DNA of 39,994 bases from a virus. The position numbers and the translations under genes are program-made. The stretch spans positions 1-39,994 of IMG/VR virus record IMGVR_UViG_3300023500_000250, one strand, 5' to 3'. Positions within the stretch are counted from its first letter, which is position 1. Each line of letters starts with the position of its first letter. The notes below the pieces were generated by a model. That model ran no database searches and was not told where the DNA came from. It saw only the letters and a program-made list of their open reading frames with translations. Below are positions 1-6,683 of this stretch, one piece after another.

Positions 1-162
1 CTACTTTAAGAGTTGCTCTTGATGGTTGGCTATTACGTTTAGTAGTTGGTAGATTTGATCACCGCTTATTGGCTCTTCGTTATCTACGGCTGAGGCTATG
101 CAGATAGCAACGGCTTTAAGTGCTGCCACTGAGTCTTTTAGTTGCTCTTTGTTTTGGTTCAT
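1..162 (-). CDS. small hypothetical protein, 53 aa, last visible gene of the BRO operon
   Basis: A complete small frame opens with ATG at 162 and closes with TAG at the first base of the window. The product is mostly helical, with an acidic stretch in the middle and no membrane segment or cysteine motif. It starts 2 bases downstream of the BRO stop on the same strand, so it is probably co-transcribed and translationally coupled. I do not recognise the family. The operon may continue to the left of the window. Confidence 0.55.
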   Translation of the reverse strand: MNQNKEQLKDSVAALKAVAICIASAVDNEEPISGDQIYQLLNVIANHQEQLLK

Positions 163-164
163 GG

Positions 165-698
165 TTATTCAAACAATGGTATTTGGTTGGGTGATTGACC
201 TAGTAGGCTTAGATCGGGCATGGTACGGCCTACACTGTTGGAACAATCTCTTAGCTCATCGATGAGTAGCTTTTGTAACATAGCATCTTTGGTTGTGGTG
301 AGTGTTTTGGTGATGTCGATGATTTGCTTTGAGTATGCCAGCCTATCTCTTGGGGCTATTTGACCAAAGAAGCCATTTTTGCGTAGGGTTGGGAGTACTT
401 CACTGCACACCCAATTACTGAACTCTATGGCTTTGGGTTTGTTTGATCTAAAGATGAGACGATAGAGACCAGGTTCATTGATAAAATTGGCGTCTCTTTC
501 GCCTTTTATGGTGATGAGTTTTATCACCATAAACCACTCATCAGGCATGTTTTCTAATGTCTGACTTGACCATGATATATCTAATGCATCACACACATCT
601 TTAGCACAAAACCATACTTGATCGTCTTGGCCTACGGCTGTGCGTACATCCATTTGGCTGAATTGAAATGGATTGGCTAGGGTTTTTAGGGGGTTCAT
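165..698 (-). CDS. BRO-N domain protein, putative phage antirepressor
   Basis: 177 aa. Residues about 12-112 read as a Bro-N domain: the pattern VWFCAKDVCDALDIS, then an aromatic-rich strand, then EPGLYRLIFRSNKPKAIEF and WVCSEVLPTLRKNG, is the classic order of that domain. The last 60 residues are a helical tail without the KilA-C domain often seen in antirepressors. Such proteins act in the cytoplasm on DNA or on the phage repressor and promote induction. Its ATG overlaps the stop of the upstream gene by 4 bases (ATGA), so its translation should depend on that gene, whose ribosome-binding region is complementary to the upstream antisense RNA. The domain call is firm; the antirepressor role is inferred from family and context. 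Confidence 0.85.
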   Translation of the reverse strand: MNPLKTLANPFQFSQMDVRTAVGQDDQVWFCAKDVCDALDISWSSQTLENMPDEWFMVIKLITIKGERDANFINEPGLYRLIFRSNKPKAIEFSNWVCSEVLPTLRKNGFFGQIAPRDRLAYSKQIIDITKTLTTTKDAMLQKLLIDELRDCSNSVGRTMPDLSLLGQSPNQIPLFE

Positions 699-1180
699 GA
701 CATCACCTCTTGCAATGCTGATGCTAATTTGAATGATGGTATTAAGGTTTTAAACATTGGGTTCATTGGCTCACCTTTATCATTAAAGCCTTGATGAGTG
801 AACTGAACGGGGTGATTAAGCAAATCACCTGACATTGAGGCATATTGTTTTATTTGTTGATGGCTTAAGCCACCGACCATGAACACCTGACCATTTTTTA
901 ACTCAATAGCAATGGGTTTTGGGTGTGTTAAGCCCGGCCACCAACCATGAATAATACCTTCACCCACATAGGCAGAGGGTAAATTAATGATGTTTGTTTT
1001 GTTTCTGTTACTGAATTTGTTTTGATAATATAACGCCGCTTCTAAAACAGCCTTAGTTGCTTTTTCATCGGCTATTGCTTCATCTTTTAACTGTTGTTTT
1101 TGATGAGCCGTTAGCATCCGCTTTGGGATTAGTTTTGGATCGGGAATGAAATTGTCGTCATTTGTGTAACCGTAAATCAT
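695..1180 (-). CDS. hypothetical protein, first gene of the BRO operon
   Basis: 161 aa. A longer frame opens at 1225, but the ATG at 1180 is preceded by GAGGAAC at proper spacing and fits better. An acidic, lysine-rich helix (about residues 20-50) is followed by a more globular C-terminal half rich in Gly, His and Trp. Its start region (1187-1224) contains two segments complementary to the RNA at 1233-1304, so its translation is probably the step controlled by antisense pairing. It overlaps the BRO gene by 4 bases, which resembles the icd-ant arrangement of phage P1. I do not recognise the family, and no function should be assumed beyond a leader or coupling role. Confidence 0.65.
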   Translation of the reverse strand: MIYGYTNDDNFIPDPKLIPKRMLTAHQKQQLKDEAIADEKATKAVLEAALYYQNKFSNRNKTNIINLPSAYVGEGIIHGWWPGLTHPKPIAIELKNGQVFMVGGLSHQQIKQYASMSGDLLNHPVQFTHQGFNDKGEPMNPMFKTLIPSFKLASALQEVMS

Positions 1181-1186
1181 GATAGT

Positions 1187-1224
1187 TCCTCGTGAAAATA
1201 AAAGAACTGACACTCTTGAGTTCA
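1187..1224 (-). promoter_or_regulatory. antisense target region around the ribosome-binding site of the BRO operon
   Basis: On the minus strand this leader carries TTGAACT (about 1223-1217) and, 25 bases later, TCACGAGG (1195-1188), which contains the Shine-Dalgarno sequence of the gene starting at 1180. Both are exact reverse complements of segments in the RNA at 1233-1304 (AGTTCAA and CCTCGTGA), in the order needed for antisense pairing. The complementarity is read directly; repression of translation is inferred from the C4 paradigm. Confidence 0.65.
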
Positions 1225-1232
1225 AACAAGGG

Positions 1233-1304
1233 TGACAGACTGCGCAGAGTTGAACTACCGCTCACGAGGGACGGCGCTCCGAAGAGCCTCTTTACAGCCT
1301 GTCA
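1233..1304 (-). ncRNA. C4-type antisense RNA
   Basis: A 72-nt element closed by TGACAG (1304-1299) and CTGTCA (1238-1233), with an internal GCTC-TTCG-GAGC hairpin. Its central segment contains CCTCGTGA and AGTTCAA, complementary to the ribosome-binding region of the next gene and also to an upstream leader at 1359-1379. A perfect TATAAT lies on the same strand at 1318-1313, which would place a start near 1305, right at the closing stem. The architecture (promoter, structured antisense RNA, then a coupled pair ending in an antirepressor-like gene) matches the C4 RNAs of P1/P7 and related prophages, which block antirepressor synthesis. Pairing is seen in the sequence; function is inferred. Confidence 0.7.
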
Positions 1305-1312
1305 TAAATTGA

Positions 1313-1318
1313 ATTATA
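1313..1318 (-). promoter_or_regulatory. candidate -10 box for the antisense RNA
   Basis: Perfect TATAAT on the minus strand ending 8-9 bases before the closing stem of the C4-type RNA. No convincing -35 hexamer stands at 16-18 bases, so it is either weak or activator-dependent, or the RNA is processed from a longer transcript as in P1. Confidence 0.4.
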
Positions 1319-1328
1319 CAACAGACAC

Positions 1329-1380
1329 AAAAAAAGCGCTTCGATTGAGCGCCTTGCGCTCGTGAAATCAGGAGTTCAAA
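1329..1380 (-). terminator. attenuator-like leader: second antisense target joined to an intrinsic terminator
   Basis: Reading on the minus strand: TTTGAACTC, then TTTCACGAG, then two mutually exclusive hairpins. One is GAGCGC-AAG-GCGCTC (1361-1347). The other is GCGCT-loop-AGCGC (1352-1336), followed by seven T (1335-1329), which is a good intrinsic terminator. The first hairpin uses the bases needed for the terminator stem. The C4-type RNA can pair with TCACGAG (1365-1359), which would open the first hairpin and favour termination. Structures are read from sequence; the switching model is inference. Confidence 0.6.
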
Positions 1381-1410
1381 CCTGCCACTAGAATGTGCTA
1401 GTGAGATATA

Positions 1411-1439
1411 AAGATAATAGAACTTGTTTACAGTGTCAA
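1411..1439 (-). promoter_or_regulatory. sigma70-like promoter for the leader/BRO operon
   Basis: Perfect TTGACA (1439-1434), a 17-base spacer and TATCTT (1416-1411, 4 of 6) on the minus strand. A transcript starting near 1404 would first copy a CACTAG/CTAGTG hairpin (1402-1385) and then the attenuator-like leader. The -35 box lies inside the palindromic operator at 1424-1442. Confidence 0.55.
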
Positions 1440-1442
1440 CAA
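1424..1442. promoter_or_regulatory. palindromic operator, probable phage repressor site
   Basis: TTGTTTACA-G-TGTCAACAA: two 9-base arms with 8 of 9 matches around one central base. It covers the -35 region of the minus promoter and upstream elements of the plus promoter. The half-site TTGTTTACA recurs between the repressor gene and the early operon (36397-36405, opposite strand), and a similar CTGTTTACAG lies at 36368-36377. Binding by the repressor encoded at 36420 is inferred. Confidence 0.6.
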
Positions 1443-1452
1443 TTATTATAAT
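1424..1452 (+). promoter_or_regulatory. candidate promoter for the TerB-BRCT gene
   Basis: Perfect TATAAT at 1447-1452 with a weak TTGTTT at 1424-1429, 17 bases upstream. A 9-base inverted repeat (AATTATTAT / ATAATAATT, 1441-1465) overlaps the -10 box and may be another operator. The start would be near 1459, giving a short leader before ATG 1484. Confidence 0.45.
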
Positions 1453-1483
1453 TATGATAATAATTTACACTAAAGTAATTTGC

Positions 1484-2113
1484 ATGGATAATAATAAAAT
1501 AACGGGTTATAACGATCAACGCCTTAAGGATCGTGCTATTGATGAAATGATTGGCATGTGTAAAGTCGTTTTAATTGATGGCAGTGTTTCAACTGACGAG
1601 GCTATATTTTTACTTAACTGGCTTAATGCTAACCCAATAGTGTCTACTGATTGGTTTGGTAAGGATTTGTATGAAACATTGCTTCACTTTTTAAATGATG
1701 GTGTTATTTCTAGTGATGAAGAACTTAAACTTTTAAATATTTTAACCGATATCACTGGTCGATCTGAAGTAAACACGGATGGCATTAATGCGGCCACTAC
1801 CTTGCCACTTTGTAAAAACCCACCTAATAACATTACGCTAAAAAATAATAATTTTATTTTAACGGGTAATTTTGTTCGAATTAAAAGAAAGGACCTGGAA
1901 CGTTATATTAAAAAACTGGGTGGCGCTATTAAAAAAACACCCACGGGTACCACTGATTATTTAATAATTGGTGATGAGGGTAGTAGTGCTTGGATGCATT
2001 CGACGTTTGGACGAAAAATTGAAGTGGCGGTTGCTGTGCGTGAAAAAGGTCATTCAATCGCTATTATCAGTGAAGATCATTTTTTTAAGTGCATTGATAT
2101 TAATCGAATTTAA
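1484..2113 (+). CDS. TerB-like plus BRCT domain protein, accessory gene
   Basis: 209 aa from ATG 1484; the frame is open from 1424, but the extra N-terminus is an isoleucine run with no Shine-Dalgarno sequence. Residues about 12-92 resemble a TerB-like helical domain with two similar halves (LIDGSVSTDEA and LNDGVISSDEE, acidic loops that could bind metal). Residues about 117-205 are a BRCT domain (FILTGNF near its start, GG with IKKTPTGTTDYLIIG, then a conserved W region and a final helix). BRCT domains bind phosphopeptides, DNA ends or other BRCT domains. The gene is more AT-rich than the late genes, reads against them, and is followed 14 bases later by the PH-like gene. Function unknown; a lysogen-expressed role such as defence or superinfection exclusion is only a guess. 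Confidence 0.75.
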   Translation: MDNNKITGYNDQRLKDRAIDEMIGMCKVVLIDGSVSTDEAIFLLNWLNANPIVSTDWFGKDLYETLLHFLNDGVISSDEELKLLNILTDITGRSEVNTDGINAATTLPLCKNPPNNITLKNNNFILTGNFVRIKRKDLERYIKKLGGAIKKTPTGTTDYLIIGDEGSSAWMHSTFGRKIEVAVAVREKGHSIAIISEDHFFKCIDINRI

Positions 2114-2127
2114 TAAAGAAAATAGCA

Positions 2128-2646
2128 ATGAGTAAAGAATCAAAACATGTCAAAAATTTCAAAAAAAATCATTTAAAAACTAATGAAACTCTTGTTGCTT
2201 TTGGTGATGGTTATATTGGTGAAGCCATGGGTAGTGGTGATAAAAAGCAACAAAATGGTTCTTTAATGGTTAGTGAAGAACGTGTTATTTTTTATAAAAA
2301 AGGTCTATTTGGTGAAATATTAGAAACAATTCCTTTGAAAAGCATTACCTCTATTGAGCGTAAATCTAAGCTAGGTCATCAAAGCCTGCATATGCATACA
2401 TCACATGACTCTTTGCAGTTTAAGTCATTTGATAAAGCATCTATGCAAAATTTATATGAATGGATTGAAGAGTGTCGAGGTGCATCAGTTGATCAAAATC
2501 AATCGGTACCAGTAACGCCTGTTTCTCAAATAGTTGAGTTATCGCCCATTGAAAAAATTAAACAATTGGGTGAACTTAAAGAGGCGGGTGTTTTATCTAC
2601 TGAAGAATTTGAAAGTAAAAAAGCTGAATTGTTAGCTCAAATATAA
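2128..2646 (+). CDS. PH-like domain protein with C-terminal SHOCT motif
   Basis: 172 aa. Residues about 18-112 look like a bacterial PH domain (GSLMVSEERVIFYKKG, then IPLKSITSIERK, then LQFKSF and a final helix with YEWIEECR). The last 35 residues match the SHOCT pattern (PIEKIKQLGELKEAGVLS, then EEFESKKAELL), a short oligomerisation helix. There is no signal peptide or transmembrane segment, so it is cytoplasmic. It sits 14 bases after the TerB-BRCT gene, forming a two-gene unit, and converges on the late operon with only 9 bases between stops and no visible terminator. Domain calls are reasonably firm; the biological role is unknown. Confidence 0.75.
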   Translation: MSKESKHVKNFKKNHLKTNETLVAFGDGYIGEAMGSGDKKQQNGSLMVSEERVIFYKKGLFGEILETIPLKSITSIERKSKLGHQSLHMHTSHDSLQFKSFDKASMQNLYEWIEECRGASVDQNQSVPVTPVSQIVELSPIEKIKQLGELKEAGVLSTEEFESKKAELLAQI

Positions 2647-2655
2647 ATAGACCCT

Positions 2656-3582
2656 TCATTCAGCAATAACATCAACCCGCCCTTTTACTCCGTTTGTATC
2701 ACTGCCTATAGTTGTAAAACTACTGGATTGGTTGGGTTGGGTATTGTGTGCGGGGTGGCTGTGGCTTGCGGCTTGGTTGCTTAGGTCTATGACTAATTGG
2801 GCTAGTTCGCTCATTAGCTTTAGGGCATTTTCTGTGTTTGAGCCTATCCATGTTTTGGGTGCTTTGTGGCTTTGCTTTCCGCTGGTTGTTGATAGTGTGT
2901 CGCCCAGTACTTTTATTATTTGATTGGCTTTGGTGGTGATGCGTATGTCATCGATTGCCGATAGATCTAACACTCCCCCACTTTGCAAGATGATGGCCCC
3001 GAAGGCTTCTATGCGTTTTACGGCGCCTATTATTTCTGTGTCGTTGGTTTTGGTGTTTTTGGTGGCCACATGAAATGTCTCGAGTACTTCGAGTGCTTCG
3101 ATCACGCGCTTGGTGCTTTTGTCGGTTATGGTTTGGTCTGTTTTGCGGGTCCAATTGCCATTTTTATCTATGTTTTGATATGCCTCGGCGTTTTGTTGCC
3201 ATTTTTGTTCACCACGCTGTATGTTTGGCAGGCTTAAGCCGTGGGGTAATATGCTGCGGATGAAGGGTTTGTTGGGTGAGCCATAGGCAAACGCTAACTC
3301 TACCCACGTGCCATTGTTGGGGTAAGCGAATTGCCCTTGTTCGTGGCCTGCGCCTGGCACGGGGAGCATGACATCTTTTAAAATGGGCCATTGTTTGTCG
3401 GGCTGGCCGTGTTGGTTTAGCACTTGCACATCGACGGCATAAAAGGGTCTAAATTCGTTGGCGATATCGCCTTGTGTTGGCGTTTCGCGTGCGGCGACTA
3501 CGACGGCGAACATGGGTAAGTGATAGCCTGCTGATAATTCGGGAAACAGTTTTAAGATGATGCGTTTGATGGCTGCTTTCAT
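2656..3582 (-). CDS. baseplate spike/assembly protein, gpV-like
   Basis: 308 aa from ATG 3582, which overlaps the stop of the hub gene as ATGA; a start at 3594 is less likely. The N-terminal 130 residues look like an OB-fold (VQVLNQHGQPDKQWPI, then a Gly-rich VELAFAYGSPNKPFI). The next 90 residues are short repeated beta strands (VIEALEVLETFHV, IEAFGAIILQSGG, LSAIDDIRITTKA), typical of a needle-like beta-helix. The C-terminus has a His-rich segment (ASHSHPAHN). This is the layout of membrane-piercing spikes of contractile tails. It is the last gene of the late operon. Confidence 0.8.
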   Translation of the reverse strand: MKAAIKRIILKLFPELSAGYHLPMFAVVVAARETPTQGDIANEFRPFYAVDVQVLNQHGQPDKQWPILKDVMLPVPGAGHEQGQFAYPNNGTWVELAFAYGSPNKPFIRSILPHGLSLPNIQRGEQKWQQNAEAYQNIDKNGNWTRKTDQTITDKSTKRVIEALEVLETFHVATKNTKTNDTEIIGAVKRIEAFGAIILQSGGVLDLSAIDDIRITTKANQIIKVLGDTLSTTSGKQSHKAPKTWIGSNTENALKLMSELAQLVIDLSNQAASHSHPAHNTQPNQSSSFTTIGSDTNGVKGRVDVIAE

Positions 3583-4277
3583 TGCTCGCCCCAACTTAGT
3601 GTCATGTGGTTGTTTGAAAAGTCGATGTTGCCAATTCTAAAACCATTTAATTGCATCCCGGGGCGCAGTTGCGGCAGTGCCATGATGCGCGCGGTTTCGT
3701 TGGCACTGTGATTGTCGAGTAAATTATCGGGCACACCAAACTCACTTAGGTTTGCCCAACGTGAATCTGCCCATGAGCCCACATAGATTATGCCGGCTTG
3801 TTGTTGCCAAATATAATCGTTTATTTGAAATGCTTCAGCCATTGCATCGAGTGCGGCATAACCTGAGCCTAAGTGATAAAAATTGGCAATTTTAGTATCA
3901 ACATAAGGAGCATCAGGCAGTGCAAAGCTTAAACCTGTTATTTTTTTTATATGCTCAATCACGTCTCGCAAGGTGACATGGCGCAAATTGAGCGGCAAAT
4001 TTTGGTGTAATACGGCGCACAGCTCACGGCAAAACACATGGGTTTTGGTGTGTGATACGGGTACGACTTTATCGATATAACCGATAAACCAACGGGTTAG
4101 ATTTTTATTGCTTGTATAGCCAAAATCATAAGTGACTAATTGCCTTGTTTTAATGTCGTGATTGTCTTTTACCAGCTCAAATTGAGCGCGCCCGGGCGTA
4201 TCGATATCCAGCACGATGCGCTCACTGATTAATTCACGTTGTTGGTGGTTGATGGTGAGTGTGCGATTAAGTTTCAT
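3579..4277 (-). CDS. baseplate hub protein, gpD/gp27-like
   Basis: 232 aa from ATG 4277, 11 bases inside the preceding gene; the upstream extension to 4337 is out of place. The sequence has the hub signature of alternating beta segments, a VTYDFGYTSN.NLTRWFIGYIDKV-type strand pair, and LNLRHVTLRDVIEHIKKITG, the domain common to late control protein D and gp27. It should form the trimeric platform that holds the spike encoded next. It is shorter than P2 gpD, suggesting a minimal hub. Role inferred from sequence style and from its place directly before the spike gene. Confidence 0.7.
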   Translation of the reverse strand: MKLNRTLTINHQQRELISERIVLDIDTPGRAQFELVKDNHDIKTRQLVTYDFGYTSNKNLTRWFIGYIDKVVPVSHTKTHVFCRELCAVLHQNLPLNLRHVTLRDVIEHIKKITGLSFALPDAPYVDTKIANFYHLGSGYAALDAMAEAFQINDYIWQQQAGIIYVGSWADSRWANLSEFGVPDNLLDNHSANETARIMALPQLRPGMQLNGFRIGNIDFSNNHMTLSWGEQ

Positions 4278-4803
4278 CGCTGTCTGACACCCAGTTTTCA
4301 AAATTTTGTAATACTTTTTCGGCACCACTGAGCACAATTTCAGGCTCTATTTCGCCACTGAGTACTGTTTTGGCAGCGGGCGAAATATCGGCCACTAGCT
4401 GTTTTTTTATGCGCTGTTCGACTAATTCGGGTATGGATTGCACCTCGATGAGTTTAAAGCTCACTCGCCACAATTCTAATGATTCGTCTTCTATGACTGA
4501 GACATCACCTTCAAACTTTACTTTGCGTACTTTCATCGCTGCCGTGGTGTCGTTTTTAACGCGATATATTTCACGGTTTCCGATGTTATTTTTAGCCTCT
4601 GCTAACACTACAATGTCGGTTAAATCATTGGCGTTAATAAATTTTATGAGACAATTAACGCTGATTTTTTTGGGCTTTTCGCCCGTTTCGGCACTGGCCG
4701 CCATGCTGGATGAACCGCTTAAATCGTCACCCGCACAGGTGAGTGACACCGACAGTTTTAAACTGCTGCCGTTAATTTTTTGGGCGTTTAAATGAAGGCT
4801 CAT
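4267..4803 (-). CDS. tail/baseplate complex protein
   Basis: 178 aa. It opens with MSLHLNAQKINGSSLKLS, continues with a beta-rich core around KISVNCLIKFINANDLTDI, and ends with an acidic helix. Its place between an unknown tail gene and the hub gene, with overlaps on both sides (ATGA at 4800-4803), points to a tail-tube terminator or baseplate adaptor of the gpU type. I cannot name the family with certainty. Confidence 0.6.
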   Translation of the reverse strand: MSLHLNAQKINGSSLKLSVSLTCAGDDLSGSSSMAASAETGEKPKKISVNCLIKFINANDLTDIVVLAEAKNNIGNREIYRVKNDTTAAMKVRKVKFEGDVSVIEDESLELWRVSFKLIEVQSIPELVEQRIKKQLVADISPAAKTVLSGEIEPEIVLSGAEKVLQNFENWVSDSDET

Positions 4804-5492
4804 GGCATTAACTCGGTTAAAAAACTTAAATCATTGGGCGTGCCGGCAAACGCTAAAATAGCGGTTAATGATTGCGTAGCGGTGGGGTGGCCCACGCGTA
4901 AATCGCTGGCGATATTGCCCTCTGAATAAAAGCGAAAACCACTGCCACCGCTCACCTGCTCGTCAATGGCTACATTAGCATCAAAGGCTGTTTTAGCAAT
5001 TTCAAAACTGTTTAAATGAGTTAAGGGGTCTGCACTGGCTAATGCCGCCGCATCGCTTAGAGCTTGCTGGCTGAGTGCTTTTTTATGAAACCGTGCCACC
5101 GTGGGAACGCTATGAATAAAGTGTGAGCGTTGCACGGGTTCGTGAGTCATTAAATTCATTTTATTGCTTTCGAGCTGTTCTAATTGCTCGGCTCGACGCT
5201 GCCATTGGTCTAATTGCTGCAATGGGAAACTAGCCGATAAATGAGCGCACGCTTTAGCAAAATCACGCAAGTTTGAGGCACTCACGGCCAGTGCAAAACA
5301 GGCCCCACCCGATAACACGGGCAGTTGATTAATGACCGCATCGATGGCCGCCGGAAAGCTGAGCAAAGTCACCGCGCCTTGCTTTTCGTTATGCTCAAAC
5401 ACCCACGGCGACACCGCAAACGTGAGCAGCTTGTGATTAACATTAAACGCACTGCTTGAAGGTGTGGCTAAGGTGAGGTTTGCCCAGCTCAT
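4800..5492 (-). CDS. hypothetical tail-region protein
   Basis: 230 aa. The first 100 residues are beta/alpha (LTLATPSS, LLTFAVSPWVFEH, ACFALAVSASNLRDFAKAC). The middle is a charged helix rich in Gln and Glu (about residues 115-155), and the C-terminus has a Gly-rich segment. Neither signal peptide nor membrane segment is present. It overlaps the next gene as ATGA, so it is translated as part of the baseplate block. Position suggests a DNA-circularisation-like or baseplate protein, but I do not recognise the sequence. Confidence 0.5.
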   Translation of the reverse strand: MSWANLTLATPSSSAFNVNHKLLTFAVSPWVFEHNEKQGAVTLLSFPAAIDAVINQLPVLSGGACFALAVSASNLRDFAKACAHLSASFPLQQLDQWQRRAEQLEQLESNKMNLMTHEPVQRSHFIHSVPTVARFHKKALSQQALSDAAALASADPLTHLNSFEIAKTAFDANVAIDEQVSGGSGFRFYSEGNIASDLRVGHPTATQSLTAILAFAGTPNDLSFLTELMP

Positions 5493-5501
5493 TAGGGTTA
5501 A

Positions 5502-5852
5502 TTACACAAAAAACGCATTACGTTTTTGTGCAAACCATGTTGCAAACGCTGTAAAGTCTGCGGCTACCATCGGCAATACCTGACCATTAGAGAGCTTGAT
5601 ATTAGTCGATACCTCACCCATTTCAAAAGCTGCTTTAACTTGCAAAACGGCGAGTGCATCATGAGATTTAAAAGGCACTTTAATACCTGTGGCTAAGTAA
5701 AGTTCACCCTCTTTTTTTACTAGCAATAAAGCATAATCAGCTTTTACTTTGTCGTACTCAGCTTGTGTTAAAGAGTTGTCTGCTAACAAAGCGTCTAAAG
5801 CTTTATCATCAAAGTTTACATAGTTCTTGTTATTTGCTTTAAAATTATACAT
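5502..5852 (-). CDS. small protein behind the tail spike, possible fibre assembly factor
   Basis: 116 aa from ATG 5852, which has AAAGG at good spacing; the frame open to 5888 adds residues without support. The N-terminal half contains an acidic helical hairpin (DDKALDALLADNSLTQAEYD). The C-terminal half has a strand-helix pattern ending in FATWFAQKRNAFF, reminiscent of small domains attached to tail-fibre and fibre-assembly proteins. It lies directly after the putative spike gene, where fibre chaperones usually sit. Function is inferred from place only. Confidence 0.5.
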   Translation of the reverse strand: MYNFKANNKNYVNFDDKALDALLADNSLTQAEYDKVKADYALLLVKKEGELYLATGIKVPFKSHDALAVLQVKAAFEMGEVSTNIKLSNGQVLPMVAADFTAFATWFAQKRNAFFV

Positions 5853-5862
5853 ATTTCTACCT

Positions 5863-6675
5863 TTAAATGTTTGCTGGTGGTTGTACACCGATTAACTTAG
5901 AGTTGTTTTCAGAGTATATGCAGCCAATGGCAATCGTAACCGAAGATATCTCAGATAAAACCCTTCCTTCTGCGTTATATATCATAGCAGTGTCAGTACT
6001 TCCTGCCTTTAATGTTATGTCAACTAAGTAAGCATTAAAAGACGCGCTTAAACCCCCCGCGTGTGCAGATAAAAATCCCTGCCCGTTGTTTAACTCTATA
6101 TTGACTCGATAGCCAGCAGATGCGTTAAGAACACACTTGATATCACCTTCTCCAAAATACCCAAGAAAGGAACGATTACGCGCCCACACACTACCATTAG
6201 ATGCCTTACCTTGAAAAGTAAACTTAAAGTGGCCTCTGAAAGCAAGTGTTAAAGAGTTACTGGTTGTTATACTATGAGATTGTGTCCATGTTCCATCATC
6301 ATATGTACCTGTATGGATAGTAGTTGGTGTGGCTGTTAGACTGCCCCATTCTAGGATGTTAATATATGCAGCGTTTGCATTAACATCACGATCTAAAGTG
6401 TGTGTTTGTGAAGCTCTTAAATAAATTGTGCAGTGTGAGGCCACAGGACACTTTTCCACTGCTGTCGCAAGTGTTAAAAAAGGTGTGCCTAATGAACCGT
6501 CATTACTATCATTTCCTGCGGCTGCATCTACATAAAAACTGTACTCCATAACTGGCACTGCTGCTACTGCCGCCGCCACTGCTGCCTCTATCAGCCCTTT
6601 TTTAGCATTAAAATAATCAACTAATTCTTGCACTTTCGCGGTTTGAGTCGCGACCTCTTGCTCTAACGTTGGCAT
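5863..6675 (-). CDS. putative tail spike/fibre with beta-helix-like repeat
   Basis: 270 aa. Residues 1-45 are a coiled coil with an Ala-rich run. Near residue 46 comes FYVDAAAGNDSNDGSLGTPF, the opening common to pectate-lyase-like right-handed beta-helix proteins, followed by short repeated strands to the end. This architecture suits a receptor-binding spike. It is separated by 8 bases from the fibre gene upstream and by 10 bases from the small gene downstream. It is short for a full tailspike, so it may be a C-terminal partner that rides on the fibre encoded at 6684-7313. Confidence 0.65.
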   Translation of the reverse strand: MPTLEQEVATQTAKVQELVDYFNAKKGLIEAAVAAAVAAVPVMEYSFYVDAAAGNDSNDGSLGTPFLTLATAVEKCPVASHCTIYLRASQTHTLDRDVNANAAYINILEWGSLTATPTTIHTGTYDDGTWTQSHSITTSNSLTLAFRGHFKFTFQGKASNGSVWARNRSFLGYFGEGDIKCVLNASAGYRVNIELNNGQGFLSAHAGGLSASFNAYLVDITLKAGSTDTAMIYNAEGRVLSEISSVTIAIGCIYSENNSKLIGVQPPANI

Positions 6676-6683
6676 GGTTTTTC

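Noticed and set aside
1321-1404. Reading the plus strand of 1321-1404 as a second C4-like RNA
   Set aside because: It aligns with the antisense element in inverted orientation, but no target is seen in the plus-strand genes. The minus-strand reading (target plus terminator with seven T) explains it better.
2732-3391. Several plus- and minus-strand frames inside the spike gene
   Set aside because: They are shadows of the gpV-like gene: cysteine- and tryptophan-rich, without ribosome sites.
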